Shown piece after piece: positions 54,329 to 63,406 of a DNA stretch of 64,000 nt. The notes under the pieces were generated by a model. The model worked only from the letters and a program-made list of their open reading frames with translations. It was not told the DNA's origin and searched no databases. A program made the position numbers and the translations under genes. Within the stretch, counting starts at the first letter, position 1; each line of letters begins with the position of its first letter. The stretch lies in the NCBI GenBank assembly GCA_031976175.1, contig DALYLR010000016.1, positions 11,715-75,714 on the forward strand, read 5' to 3'. Source of the DNA: DMER01 sp003451645. GTDB taxonomy: Bacteria; Pseudomonadota; Alphaproteobacteria; Micropepsales; Micropepsaceae.

Positions 54329-54339
54329 AATTCATCCCA
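54305..54339 (-). promoter_or_regulatory. Array of four MraZ-type boxes at 10-bp period
   Basis: On the minus strand the boxes read TGGGA (54339-54335), TGGTA (54329-54325), TGGGT (54319-54315) and TGGGA (54309-54305), each separated by 5 bp. MraZ operators in other bacteria are direct repeats of TGGGN with 5-bp spacers. The array runs from the end of the -35 to just past the -10, so binding would block RNA polymerase. The second box has one mismatch to TGGG. Confidence 0.7.
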
Positions 54340-54456
54340 TTCCCTCTTGAGAGCCGCAGAGTGCGGCCCATCAGGACGTCCGCAGGCGGACGAATGGCGG
54401 AGAGACAGTGTGGCCAGGACCCTTAGGCAAGTCTTACCCGCAAGGCCGTGTTCGCC

Positions 54457-54924
54457 ATGAACACGCCGGACCTGTTCGCCGCAAATTTCGAAAAGCCCGT
54501 CGATGGCAAAGGCCGCGTCTCAGTTCCGCCGAGATTTAGAGCCATGCTGAAGGATCAAAGCTTTGACGGGCTTTATGTGCGGCGGCATTTGAATGAGCCA
54601 GCGCTGGAATGCGGGGGAGCCGCTTGGCTCAATGAGGCGAACGGACTGGTCGCGGGGCTCGATCCGTTCTCGGACGAATTGGAAGACGTGCGGATGGCGA
54701 TGATGGGGGATGCCGAGATGCTGGCCTTCGATCCAGAAGGCCGGGTCACACTGCCCCGGGAGCTGATGGACTTTACCGGTATCTCGGGCAAAGCGCGGTT
54801 CGTCGGCATGCAGACCTATTTCATGATCTGGCAGCCGGAACGGTATGCGGCCCGGGCGGAAATGGCCCGTGCGCGTCTTACCGCCCGCGTCGCAGCGCGC
54901 AAGGCGCAGGGCGGGACCCAATGA
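54457..54924 (+). CDS. mraZ: Transcriptional regulator MraZ
   Basis: A 155-residue tandem AbrB/SpoVT-fold protein; the two DNA-contact loops are visible in EKPVDGKGRVSVPPRFRAML and DPEGRVTLPRELMDFTGI. MraZ represses its own operon, the division and cell-wall (dcw) cluster. ATG 54457 begins NTPDLFAANFEKPVDGKGR; a GTG nine bases earlier is possible. The stop overlaps the rsmH ATG (ATGA). Confidence 0.95.
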   Translation: MNTPDLFAANFEKPVDGKGRVSVPPRFRAMLKDQSFDGLYVRRHLNEPALECGGAAWLNEANGLVAGLDPFSDELEDVRMAMMGDAEMLAFDPEGRVTLPRELMDFTGISGKARFVGMQTYFMIWQPERYAARAEMARARLTARVAARKAQGGTQ

Positions 54925-55910
54925 CCAAGTCCGTCCATACGCCCGTGCTCTTGAGCGAGGTGCTGGCGGCGCTGGCACCGAAAGATGGTGAGCTGTTCGT
55001 AGACGGAACATTTGGCGGGGGCGGCTATACACAAGCCCTTCTCGCGGCGGCGGATTGCAGGGTTGCGGCTCTTGATCGCGATACCAGCGCGATTGCCGCT
55101 GGGCAGTCCTTGCAAAGGCGATTTGCGGACCGCCTGGTCTTGTCGCACGGAGTTTTTAGCGAGATGGAATCCCTTCTCGCGGCGCAGGGAATTCAAGCTG
55201 TAGATGGTGTCGCTTTGGATGTTGGCGTCTCCTCTGATCAGATCGAAACGCCTGCGCGCGGCTTTTCATTCATGGCCGATGGACCGCTCGACATGCGCAT
55301 GGGCAACGAAGGGATGTCGGCCTCGGACGTGGTCAACCAACTTCCTGTCGATCAGCTTGCCAATATCTTTTGGACCTTTGGCGAAGAGCGCCGTTCCCGC
55401 GCTATTGCACGCGCCATCGGCGAGGCGAGGGCAGTGCAGCCGGTCACCCGCACCCTGGAGCTTGCGGACATCTGTACACGGATTGCCGGGCGGCAGGATG
55501 GTGCGGCCCACCCGGCGACCCGGACGTTCCAGGCCTTGCGCATCTATGTCAATGATGAGCTTGGCGAGCTTCTGCAAGGGCTGGCAGCCGCAGAGCGCCT
55601 TCTCAAGCCGAAGGGCCGGTTGGCCGTAGTGACATTTCACTCGCTCGAAGACCGCATTACCAAACGCTTCTTAGACGCCCGCTCGGGCCATGTTAGCAAC
55701 CCCTCCCGCCATGCACCGGCCGTACGCGCGGCCGCTGTGGTGCCGTCATTCGTGCTGCAGCAACGCGGCGGAACCGGGCCATCGCAGGACGAAATCGCCC
55801 GCAATCCGCGTGCCCGTTCCGCACGTCTGCGTTCGGCGACGCGCACCAACGGCCCCGCCCATCCGCTCGAACCCGCCCTCCTCAAACTCAACCCGGAGAT
55901 TCGGTCATGA
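54921..55910 (+). CDS. rsmH: 16S rRNA (cytosine1402-N4)-methyltransferase
   Basis: A 329-residue MraW/RsmH methyltransferase: HTPVLLSEVLAAL at the start, SAM motif LFVDGTFGGGGYTQALL, DLDVGVSS-type segment ALDVGVSSDQIETPARGFSF, and RLAVVTFHSLEDRITKRF near the end. It methylates C1402 of 16S rRNA in the ribosomal P site. It is coupled to mraZ upstream and overlaps ftsL downstream (ATGA at 55907). Confidence 0.97.
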   Translation: MTKSVHTPVLLSEVLAALAPKDGELFVDGTFGGGGYTQALLAAADCRVAALDRDTSAIAAGQSLQRRFADRLVLSHGVFSEMESLLAAQGIQAVDGVALDVGVSSDQIETPARGFSFMADGPLDMRMGNEGMSASDVVNQLPVDQLANIFWTFGEERRSRAIARAIGEARAVQPVTRTLELADICTRIAGRQDGAAHPATRTFQALRIYVNDELGELLQGLAAAERLLKPKGRLAVVTFHSLEDRITKRFLDARSGHVSNPSRHAPAVRAAAVVPSFVLQQRGGTGPSQDEIARNPRARSARLRSATRTNGPAHPLEPALLKLNPEIRS

Positions 55911-56263
55911 TCCGGCTTGCCATCGCCTTGAGCCTCGCCGTTCTTATCGGCCTTGCCTATCACGTCTATCAAGGCGCGACGTTGACGCGCCAGCGCGAGG
56001 CGGAGCTGGCCCAGATCAAAACCCAGATTGTCGAGGAGGCCGCGAAGATCCGTGTGCTGAAGGCTGACTGGGCCATGCTCAATGCACCGGATCGCTTGCA
56101 CAGATTGGCGACGCAGCATCTGGCTCTGTCGGCAACGGTGCCGCAGCAATTTGTTCAATTCGCCAATTTCGCGAACCGGCCGGGCACCAAAATTGCGGGG
56201 CAAGGGGCGGGGGCTCTGACGCGCCCTGCGCATGTCAACCGTGCTGTACAGACCACTCATTAG
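55907..56263 (+). CDS. ftsL: Cell-division protein FtsL
   Basis: A 118-residue bitopic protein. A short cytoplasmic start leads into one transmembrane helix (IALSLAVLIGLAYHVYQG). A coiled-coil region follows (TRQREAELAQIKTQIVEEAAKIRVLKADWAMLNAPDRLHRLA) ending in the LAP/LSA-type segment common to FtsL. It forms the FtsQBL complex that activates septal peptidoglycan synthesis. Divergent in sequence, it is identified by topology and its place between rsmH and ftsI. Confidence 0.9.
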   Translation: MIRLAIALSLAVLIGLAYHVYQGATLTRQREAELAQIKTQIVEEAAKIRVLKADWAMLNAPDRLHRLATQHLALSATVPQQFVQFANFANRPGTKIAGQGAGALTRPAHVNRAVQTTH

Positions 56264-56277
56264 CCTGGAGCGCCGTC

Positions 56278-57954
56278 ATGTATAATCCTGACCGCGATCA
56301 GTTCCACATCAACGAGCCCGAGCCCAAACATGTGCGCCGGGCGCGGATCAGGCTCATGATTGCCGCGGGCATGTTCGCCCTCATCTTTGCAGTGCTTGCC
56401 GGGCGTCTCGTCCAGCTGACATTGGCGCCTCGCGATGCGGCCTCGCAGTCCGGAAAAGCCGGTGCGGCGCAAACCGCGTGGCGGCGGGACATTACTGACC
56501 GGCATGGACAAATCCTGGCGACCGATCTCAAAACATCATCCTTGTTCGCGGATGCCCGATATGTCTGGGATGCGCAGGAGATCACCGCCAAGGTCTTACA
56601 GATTTTCCCGGACCTCGACGCCTCGCAAGTCCACGCGCGCCTCGCATCCCGGCAGGCGTTTGTGTGGATCAAACGGCAAATCACGCCGGCGCAGCGCGAG
56701 GCGGTCTACCGGTTGGGCTTCCCGGCGCTGGGCTTCAGGGACGAGCCACGGCGCGTCTATCCGCTAGGCGCACTTGCGGCCCATGTTCTGGGGTATGTCG
56801 GTGTCGACAACCAGGGCCAAGCGGGACTTGAGCGGGGATTGAACGATCGTTTGCTTGACCCTCAGCGCACAACGGAATGTCTCGCACTATCGATCGATGC
56901 ACGCGCGCAATATGCCGTCGAGGCAGAGTTGCAAGCGGCAATTCAAACCTTTGGTGCGCTTGGTGCAGCTGGTGTCGTCATGGATGTGCATACGGGCGAG
57001 ATCCTGGCCCTTGCCTCCCTACCCGATTTTGATCCGAATAGTCCGCCAGCACCTGATGACGAGGTCCTCTTTAATAGAGCAGCGCAAGGCGTCTATGAAA
57101 TGGGCTCGACCTTCAAGACTTTTACGACCGCGATGGTCTTGGACAGCGGGAAGGCGGGCCTCAACACTCTGTTTGATGCGCGGGCGCCCTTGGCGGTCGG
57201 CCGGTTCCGCATCAGCGATTTTCACCCCCAAGCCCGAAAGTTGACGACGGCGGAGGTGTTCGAGCATTCGTCCAATATTGGATCGGCGCGTATGGCTATG
57301 CTCGTGGGCATCGACGGGCACCGGGAGTTCCTTGGCAAATTGGGGCTTCTCAACCGTGTTGCGTTTGAACTTCCGGAAGCGGGTGCGCCACAAGCCCCGA
57401 GGCGGTGGAGCCACCTGCATTCCATGACGATCTCGTATGGTCACGGCGTCGCCGTCAATGCAGTGCAGCTCTCGGCTGCTGCTGCGGCGATGGTCAATGG
57501 TGGACGCCTCCATAGGCCTTCAGTGCTCCGCAAACCGGCAGGTCAAACGGCCGGCGGGGAGCAAGTGATCTCCGAGCGCACAAGCGCGCAAATCCGCGAT
57601 TTGCTGCGCGCTGTGGTGACAAAGGGGACCGGCAAGCAAGCAGAAGTCGCGGGTTATCCAGTGGGCGGCAAGACGGGCACCGCTGAGAAGCCTCGCAATG
57701 GCGGCTATGCGGAGTCGGCGCTTCTCACATCATTTTTGGCCAATTTCCCGGCGCACAAACCGCGATATTCGGTCCTGGTCATTTTGGACGAGCCCAAGCC
57801 TACAAAGAACACTTATGGTTATGCGACGGCGGGTTGGAATGCCGCACCGGCCGCGGGAAAGATCATCGCGCGCCTGGGACCCATCTTGAATGTTGAGGTG
57901 ACAACTGCTGAGGCTGGCGCCAGTCCGCAGACTGACAACATCAAAAGACACTAA
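56278..57954 (+). CDS. ftsI: Septal peptidoglycan transpeptidase FtsI (PBP3)
   Basis: A 558-residue class B penicillin-binding protein. One N-terminal transmembrane helix (LMIAAGMFALIFAVLAGRLVQL) is followed by a non-catalytic domain (ITDRHGQILATDLKTSSLFAD) and the transpeptidase domain. The active-site motifs are Ser277-x-x-Lys280 (GSTFKTF), Ser331-Ser-Asn333 (EHSSNIGS) and Lys465-Thr-Gly-Thr (GGKTGTAEK). It crosslinks septal peptidoglycan with FtsW. The start lies 14 bp after the ftsL stop. Confidence 0.97.
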   Translation: MYNPDRDQFHINEPEPKHVRRARIRLMIAAGMFALIFAVLAGRLVQLTLAPRDAASQSGKAGAAQTAWRRDITDRHGQILATDLKTSSLFADARYVWDAQEITAKVLQIFPDLDASQVHARLASRQAFVWIKRQITPAQREAVYRLGFPALGFRDEPRRVYPLGALAAHVLGYVGVDNQGQAGLERGLNDRLLDPQRTTECLALSIDARAQYAVEAELQAAIQTFGALGAAGVVMDVHTGEILALASLPDFDPNSPPAPDDEVLFNRAAQGVYEMGSTFKTFTTAMVLDSGKAGLNTLFDARAPLAVGRFRISDFHPQARKLTTAEVFEHSSNIGSARMAMLVGIDGHREFLGKLGLLNRVAFELPEAGAPQAPRRWSHLHSMTISYGHGVAVNAVQLSAAAAAMVNGGRLHRPSVLRKPAGQTAGGEQVISERTSAQIRDLLRAVVTKGTGKQAEVAGYPVGGKTGTAEKPRNGGYAESALLTSFLANFPAHKPRYSVLVILDEPKPTKNTYGYATAGWNAAPAAGKIIARLGPILNVEVTTAEAGASPQTDNIKRH

Positions 57955-57964
57955 AGTTGGTTGC

Positions 57965-59416
57965 ATGAAGCTCCGAGCCTTGACCCATACGCCACTGGCC
58001 AGCGACCCGGAGATTAGCGGTCTGTCGAGTGACAGCCGTACTGTACGCCATGGCGATTTGTTTGCAGCACTTGCGGGTGTCAAGGCCGACGGCGCGGCGT
58101 TTCTGCCGCAAGCCTTTGCCAAAGGCGCCGCGGCGGCGCTGGTGAGTTATGCTCATCGCGGGGCGGTACCGGAAGGTGCCTGCGTCATTGCTGACGCAAA
58201 TCCTCGCAGCCGGTTGGCGCAGATCGCTGGGCGGTTCTTCGCGCACGCGCCCGCATTCATTGCCGCGGTCACTGGTACGAATGGGAAGACTTCGGTCGCC
58301 AACTTCCTGCGCCAGATCTGGGCGCATGCGGGCCTGAAGGCCGCGAGCATGGGCACGGTCGGCGCGATCACGCCCAACGGCGTCCTGCCGTTGCAGCATA
58401 CGACCCCTGATCCCATCGTGCTGCACCAGATGATGCAGACGCTGAGCAATCAGGGCATCAGCCATGTGGCATTGGAGGCCTCCAGCCATGGCTTGGACCA
58501 AAGCCGGCTGGACGGCTTGGAGATTGCCGTTGCGGGGTTCACCAACCTCACCCGTGATCATTTAGATTACCACGCCACGATCGAGGCCTATCGCGCAGCC
58601 AAGGCGCGGCTCTTTGCCGAGGTGCTGGCGCCCGGCCGGACAGCGGTGATCAACAACGACAGTCCTGAGGCGCAGGCATTGTTGGCGCTGTGCCGCGCGC
58701 GAGGACAAAATGTTCTGACAGTTGGTGAGGCCAGAGGGAGCGCTCTTCGGTTGGCTCAACGACAGCCTGAGGGACTGGGACAGCGCCTAAGGCTCAGCTG
58801 GGCTGGGCGCGACTATGATCTTTTGTTGCCTCTGGCGGGAGGCTTTCAGTCCTCTAACGTGCTTGTCGCGGCGGGGATGGCCCTAGCGTCGGGCACTCAC
58901 CCCGACGGAGTCTTTGAAAGCTTAGGAAGCCTTAAAGGGGCTCCGGGGAGGCTTGAGAGGGTCGCTGTCCATCCCAATGGCGCCGCGATCTATGTGGACT
59001 ATGCCCATACGCCCGATGCCATCGAGACGGCGATTGCGGCACTGCGGCCGCACACATCCGGGCGGTTATGGATCGTCTTTGGGTGCGGCGGGGATCGCGA
59101 TCCCGGCAAGCGGCCCCTGATGGGGGCTGCCGCGAGCGCTGCGGATGAGGTTATTGTCACTGACGACAACCCGCGCAGCGAGGACCCGTCCACGATCCGC
59201 AAGGCAGCCCTCGCGGGCGTCACCCGCCCCGCACGCGATATTGGAGATCGCGCGCAAGCTATTCGCGAGGCGGTTGCGCATCTAGCGGCAGGCGACATCT
59301 TGATCATTGCCGGCAAAGGCCATGAGACCGGCCAGACCATGGGTGGCCAAACGCGCCACTTCGATGATAGCGAGGAGGCCCGCGCGGCAGTCGCGGAGCT
59401 AGGAGGGCAGACATGA
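57965..59416 (+). CDS. murE: UDP-N-acetylmuramoyl-L-alanyl-D-glutamate--2,6-diaminopimelate ligase
   Basis: A 483-residue Mur ligase with the ATP loop VTGTNGKTSVANFLRQI, the conserved HVALEASSHGLDQSRLDG and the DNPRSEDP motif, which selects meso-diaminopimelate rather than lysine, as expected for a Gram-negative. It adds the third residue of the peptide stem. It begins 10 bp after the ftsI stop and overlaps murF. Confidence 0.97.
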   Translation: MKLRALTHTPLASDPEISGLSSDSRTVRHGDLFAALAGVKADGAAFLPQAFAKGAAAALVSYAHRGAVPEGACVIADANPRSRLAQIAGRFFAHAPAFIAAVTGTNGKTSVANFLRQIWAHAGLKAASMGTVGAITPNGVLPLQHTTPDPIVLHQMMQTLSNQGISHVALEASSHGLDQSRLDGLEIAVAGFTNLTRDHLDYHATIEAYRAAKARLFAEVLAPGRTAVINNDSPEAQALLALCRARGQNVLTVGEARGSALRLAQRQPEGLGQRLRLSWAGRDYDLLLPLAGGFQSSNVLVAAGMALASGTHPDGVFESLGSLKGAPGRLERVAVHPNGAAIYVDYAHTPDAIETAIAALRPHTSGRLWIVFGCGGDRDPGKRPLMGAAASAADEVIVTDDNPRSEDPSTIRKAALAGVTRPARDIGDRAQAIREAVAHLAAGDILIIAGKGHETGQTMGGQTRHFDDSEEARAAVAELGGQT

Positions 59417-60837
59417 TGGCGGTGGACCGGGCCGAACCCTTGTGGTCGGCAAACGCTGCTGCGGACGCGAGCGGCGGACGCCTCGTTGGGGCTGGCGGAT
59501 GGGCAGCAAACAGCATCTCAATCGATACGCGCAGCCTGCAGCCAGGGGCTCTCTTTGTTGCTCTGCCGGGCGAGACACGCGACGGCCATAGCTTTGTGGC
59601 CGATGCCTTTGCCAGAGGGGCTGCCGCTGCATTGGTTGCTCAGGTTCCAGAAGGCTTGCCGAGCAGCGCGAGCCTTTTGGTGGCGGACGATACGTTGGCG
59701 GCGCTGGAGCGAATGGGCCGGACCAGGCGTGCGGCATCGCCTGCGCGCGTCATTGGTGTTACAGGCAGTGCGGGTAAGACGTCCACAAAGGAAGCTCTCC
59801 GGATCATGCTGTCAGAGCAGGGGCTGACCCATGCGTCTGCCGCCTCGTTCAACAATCACATTGGCACGCCACTGACGATGGCGCGCATGCCTGCGGACTC
59901 AGAATTTGCGGTCATTGAGATCGGTATGAACCATGCCGGCGAAATCCGGGCCTTGGTGCCGGTGGCGCGCCCTCATGCGGCTATTGTCACGACGATTGCT
60001 GCCGCGCATTTGGAGAATTTTGGCAGTCTGGAGAAGATCGCCGATGCCAAGGCCGAAATTTTTGAGGGCCTGGTTCCCGGCGGTGCCGCAGTGATCAATG
60101 CCGACAATCCATATTGCCACCGCCTGAAGTCGCATGCCCAACGCCTTGATGCGCGGATTGTGACCTTTGGCCGGTCTGAAGCAGCGTCCGTGCGTTTGCT
60201 CGATGTCCGCAGCTATGGCGGCTTTTCTGAGTGCCAAATCGCCATAGATGGTACCCTGATCCGCTACAGACTTGCCTCACCTGGCGCTCACCTGGCTTTG
60301 AATTCCGCAGCTGCATTGGCAGCCGTTTGGGCCATTGGCGCCGATCCGGTAAGAGCAGCCGCCGCGCTGTCGGCCTTCAAGCCTGTCAGCGGGCGCGGGG
60401 ACCGTCAGGTCATTCTGGGGCCCACTGGCGCGTTCACTCTTATAAATGAGAGCTACAATGCCAACCCTGCCTCCATGGCCGCGGCATTCGCGCTCTTGGC
60501 GATCCAGCCGGTGGGCGAGGGTGGCCGGCGCATCGCGGTTTTGGGCGATATGCTGGAACTTGGCGCGTCTTCGCCACAATTGCATGCCTCTTTGAGTGCG
60601 GGGATCGACGCTGAAGGCATAGACGCTGTGTTCGCCTGTGGCGCGATGATGAGAAATCTTTGGGATGCCCTTGATTCCGCCAAAAGAGGGCATTACGCCG
60701 CTGATGCCGAGGAGTTGGCCCGGATACTGCCTGACGAAGTGCGTTCGGGGGATGTGGTCATGGTGAAGGGTTCAAACGGATTGAAAATGATCCGTGTGGT
60801 CGACGCCCTCCGGCGGTTACAGCGTGCGGCATCTTAA
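59413..60837 (+). CDS. murF: UDP-N-acetylmuramoyl-tripeptide--D-alanyl-D-alanine ligase
   Basis: A 474-residue Mur ligase. Motifs are SISIDTRSLQPGALFVALPGETRDGHSFV, the ATP loop VTGSAGKTSTKEALRIM, SFNNHIGTPLTM, EIGMNHAGEI and NESYNANPASMAAAFALL. It adds D-Ala-D-Ala to complete the pentapeptide. The ATG overlaps the murE stop (ATGA). Confidence 0.97.
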   Translation: MMAVDRAEPLWSANAAADASGGRLVGAGGWAANSISIDTRSLQPGALFVALPGETRDGHSFVADAFARGAAAALVAQVPEGLPSSASLLVADDTLAALERMGRTRRAASPARVIGVTGSAGKTSTKEALRIMLSEQGLTHASAASFNNHIGTPLTMARMPADSEFAVIEIGMNHAGEIRALVPVARPHAAIVTTIAAAHLENFGSLEKIADAKAEIFEGLVPGGAAVINADNPYCHRLKSHAQRLDARIVTFGRSEAASVRLLDVRSYGGFSECQIAIDGTLIRYRLASPGAHLALNSAAALAAVWAIGADPVRAAAALSAFKPVSGRGDRQVILGPTGAFTLINESYNANPASMAAAFALLAIQPVGEGGRRIAVLGDMLELGASSPQLHASLSAGIDAEGIDAVFACGAMMRNLWDALDSAKRGHYAADAEELARILPDEVRSGDVVMVKGSNGLKMIRVVDALRRLQRAAS

Positions 60838-60869
60838 GGTCTAGCGCTTTATAAGGGGGGCGCAGTTCC

Positions 60870-61982
60870 ATGCTTTATCACTTGCTTGTGCCGTTGGTTG
60901 ATGAGTTTCAGCCGTTCAATTTGTTTCGCTATCTGACGTTCCGCAGCGGCGGCGCCATGATCACAGCGCTGCTGATGAGTTTTATGCTGGGGCCTTGGCT
61001 GATCCAATGGCTCAAGCAAAAGCAGGGCAAGGGACAGCCTATCCGCGAGGATGGCCCGCAGCGTCACATTTTGGAGAAGAAGGGCACGCCCACGATGGGC
61101 GGCTTCTTGATCCTGCTGGCCCTCACTGTTTCAACACTGCTGTGGGCTGACCTGACCAATGGTTACGTGTGGGCAGTACTCGGGGTCACGATTGGATACG
61201 GGCTGATTGGCTTTTGGGATGATTTCCTGAAGGTCACAAAGCGCTCGCCGGCCGGTGTCTCGGGCCGTGTCAAGCTCTTGGGGCAGGCTGTCATCGGCGT
61301 CGTGGCAGTGTTCTTCATCATGCAGATGCACCCGGCAACGCCTGCGCCCGATGGCGGCCCCGCTTTGGCAGGGGCTGTGGCTGTTCCATTTTTCAAGGAA
61401 TATGTGATCTCGATGGGGCCTTACTACATCCTGTTTGGTTTGTTGGTGGTCGTTGGGGCATCGAATGCTGTGAACATCACCGATGGATTGGATGGATTGG
61501 CCATCGTCCCGGTCATGGTCGCAGCAGCCAGTTTCGGCTTGATTGCCTATCTCGTAGGCAATGCGATTTTTTCCAACTATCTCCAGATCCACTTCGTGCC
61601 CGGCACGGGTGAACTCTCCATTCTGTGCAGTGCGTTGCTTGGTGCTGGTTTGGGCTTCCTTTGGTTCAACGCGCCGCCAGCCATGGTTTTCATGGGCGAT
61701 ACAGGCTCGCTGGCGTTGGGCGGCATGCTGGGTGCGATCGCGGTGGCGGTCAAACATGAGCTGGTGCTGGCGATCATTGGCGGCTTGTTCGTGGTTGAGG
61801 CCATCAGCGTGATCGTGCAGGTCATCTCGTTCAAGCTGACCGGCAAGCGCGTCTTCCGTATGGCGCCGATCCATCATCACTTTGAGCAGCTGGGCTGGCG
61901 AGAGCCCACCATCGTCATCCGGTTTTGGATCATCGCTGTGGTGCTGGCCCTGATCGGTCTGTCCACCTTGAAGCTGAGGTAG
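60870..61982 (+). CDS. mraY: Phospho-N-acetylmuramoyl-pentapeptide transferase
   Basis: A 370-residue polytopic enzyme that makes lipid I on undecaprenyl phosphate. Motifs are GQPIREDGPQRHILEKKGTPTMGG, the catalytic Asp region IGFWDDFLKV, NAVNITDGLDGLA, MGDTGSLALGG and MAPIHHHFEQLGW. The length and about ten transmembrane helices are normal. It lies 32 bp after murF with AAGGGGGG upstream of the ATG. Confidence 0.97.
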   Translation: MLYHLLVPLVDEFQPFNLFRYLTFRSGGAMITALLMSFMLGPWLIQWLKQKQGKGQPIREDGPQRHILEKKGTPTMGGFLILLALTVSTLLWADLTNGYVWAVLGVTIGYGLIGFWDDFLKVTKRSPAGVSGRVKLLGQAVIGVVAVFFIMQMHPATPAPDGGPALAGAVAVPFFKEYVISMGPYYILFGLLVVVGASNAVNITDGLDGLAIVPVMVAAASFGLIAYLVGNAIFSNYLQIHFVPGTGELSILCSALLGAGLGFLWFNAPPAMVFMGDTGSLALGGMLGAIAVAVKHELVLAIIGGLFVVEAISVIVQVISFKLTGKRVFRMAPIHHHFEQLGWREPTIVIRFWIIAVVLALIGLSTLKLR

Positions 61983-61986
61983 CCGC

Positions 61987-63402
61987 ATGATCCCTGTCTC
62001 GACCTTCTCAGGCAAGACCGTGGCCGTGTTCGGCCTCGCGCGCAGTGGGCTTGCCGCAGTGAAGGCGTTGCGGGCGGGGGGCGCTCGCGCCGTGTGCTGG
62101 GACGATAAACCGGCTGCCCGAGAGCAGGCTCTCGCTCTGGGCGGGGAAGTCATGGCGCTGAGCGATATGTCGTGGGACGGGATCGATGCATTGGTCTTGT
62201 CACCTGGAATTCCCTTGACCCATCCAGCGCCGCACCCGGCGGTGCTTGCGGCCCAAGCGGCCGGTGTCGAGGTCATCGGAGACACGGAGCTCTTCTTCCG
62301 GGAGCTTGCGCAATTTGGACCCGGCAGACCAAAGGTCGTGGCGGTCACGGGGACCAACGGTAAGTCCACCACCACAGCCTTAATCGGCCACCTTCTGAGC
62401 AGGGCAGGTTATGATGTGGACGTCGGTGGCAATATTGGACGGCCGGTGCTCGATTTGCCGGCACTGCAGGCGGGACGGGTCTATGTCCTCGAACTGTCGT
62501 CGTTTCAGTTGGACCTGACGCCCTCATGCGCTCCCGCTGTTGCGGTGTTGTTGAACATTACGCCCGATCATTTGGACCGTCACGGCAGCATGGATCGCTA
62601 TGCCGCCGCCAAGGCCTCGATCTTCAAGAACCAAGGACGCAGCGACCTGGCAGTCATTGGTGTGGACGACCCTTACTGTGCCGATCTTTGCACGCGGACC
62701 TTGTCGCGCGCGGTTCAGCATGTCTGCCCTGTGTCGTCGGGCAAAGTGCTCGGCCGCGGTGTCTATGCCATCGAGGGGCGGCTGTTTGACGGCGAAGGGA
62801 CCGCCACGCGGGAGATTTGCGATCTGCGGCAGGCACCCAATCTGCCCGGCGCGCATAATTGGCAAAACGCGGCCGCCGCTTATTCTGCCGTAACCCCTTT
62901 TCTTCGGGAACCAAGGGAGGCCGCACAAGGGCTGTTGACCTTTCCTGGTTTGGCACACCGGATGGAGCAAGTAGGGCGCATCGGCCGCGTTATGGTTGTC
63001 AATGACAGCAAGGCCACAAATGCCGACGCGGCGGCGAAGGCGCTCGGGTGCTATCAGGACATCTATTGGATCGCGGGCGGCAAGGCCAAGGATGGCGGGG
63101 CGCAAGGCCTGGAGGCCTTTGCGAAGCACATCGCGAAGGCTTATTTGATCGGTGATGCGGCAAGCCTCTTCGCGCGCCAGCTGTCGGCACATATGCAGAC
63201 TTCCATCGAAAGCACACTAGAGGCGGCCATGCGCGCGGCGGTCAATGACGCGCTCGCCTCGCAGGCCAGCGCACCGGTCGTTTTGTTGTCGCCGGCCTGT
63301 GCCTCGTTCGACCAGTTCCGTGACTTCGAGCATCGTGGCGATGAGTTTAAGCGTTTGTTCACCCTCTTGGCCGAAGACATAAGGCTAAAAGGGGCCGCAT
63401 AA
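61987..63402 (+). CDS. murD: UDP-N-acetylmuramoylalanine--D-glutamate ligase
   Basis: A 471-residue Mur ligase: VAVFGLARSGLAAVKAL at the N-terminus, ATP loop VTGTNGKSTTTALIGHLL, LELSSFQLDLTPSC, NITPDHLDRHGSMDRYAAAKA and VNDSKATNADAAAKAL. It adds D-glutamate to UDP-MurNAc-L-Ala. The start lies 4 bp after mraY, and ftsW follows 4 bp after the stop. Confidence 0.97.
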   Translation: MIPVSTFSGKTVAVFGLARSGLAAVKALRAGGARAVCWDDKPAAREQALALGGEVMALSDMSWDGIDALVLSPGIPLTHPAPHPAVLAAQAAGVEVIGDTELFFRELAQFGPGRPKVVAVTGTNGKSTTTALIGHLLSRAGYDVDVGGNIGRPVLDLPALQAGRVYVLELSSFQLDLTPSCAPAVAVLLNITPDHLDRHGSMDRYAAAKASIFKNQGRSDLAVIGVDDPYCADLCTRTLSRAVQHVCPVSSGKVLGRGVYAIEGRLFDGEGTATREICDLRQAPNLPGAHNWQNAAAAYSAVTPFLREPREAAQGLLTFPGLAHRMEQVGRIGRVMVVNDSKATNADAAAKALGCYQDIYWIAGGKAKDGGAQGLEAFAKHIAKAYLIGDAASLFARQLSAHMQTSIESTLEAAMRAAVNDALASQASAPVVLLSPACASFDQFRDFEHRGDEFKRLFTLLAEDIRLKGAA

Positions 63403-63406
63403 ACCA

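Noticed and set aside
54377..54392. Perfect CGTCCGC-AG-GCGGACG palindrome in the mraZ leader as a terminator or operator
   Set aside because: It has a near-zero loop and no T-run; in GC-rich DNA such short palindromes are common, so I only mention it with the promoter.
61131..62375. Long antisense open frame opposite mraY and murD
   Set aside because: The sense strand holds two complete, motif-verified genes in a conserved operon; the antisense translation is low-complexity His/Asp/Arg and spans a gene junction.
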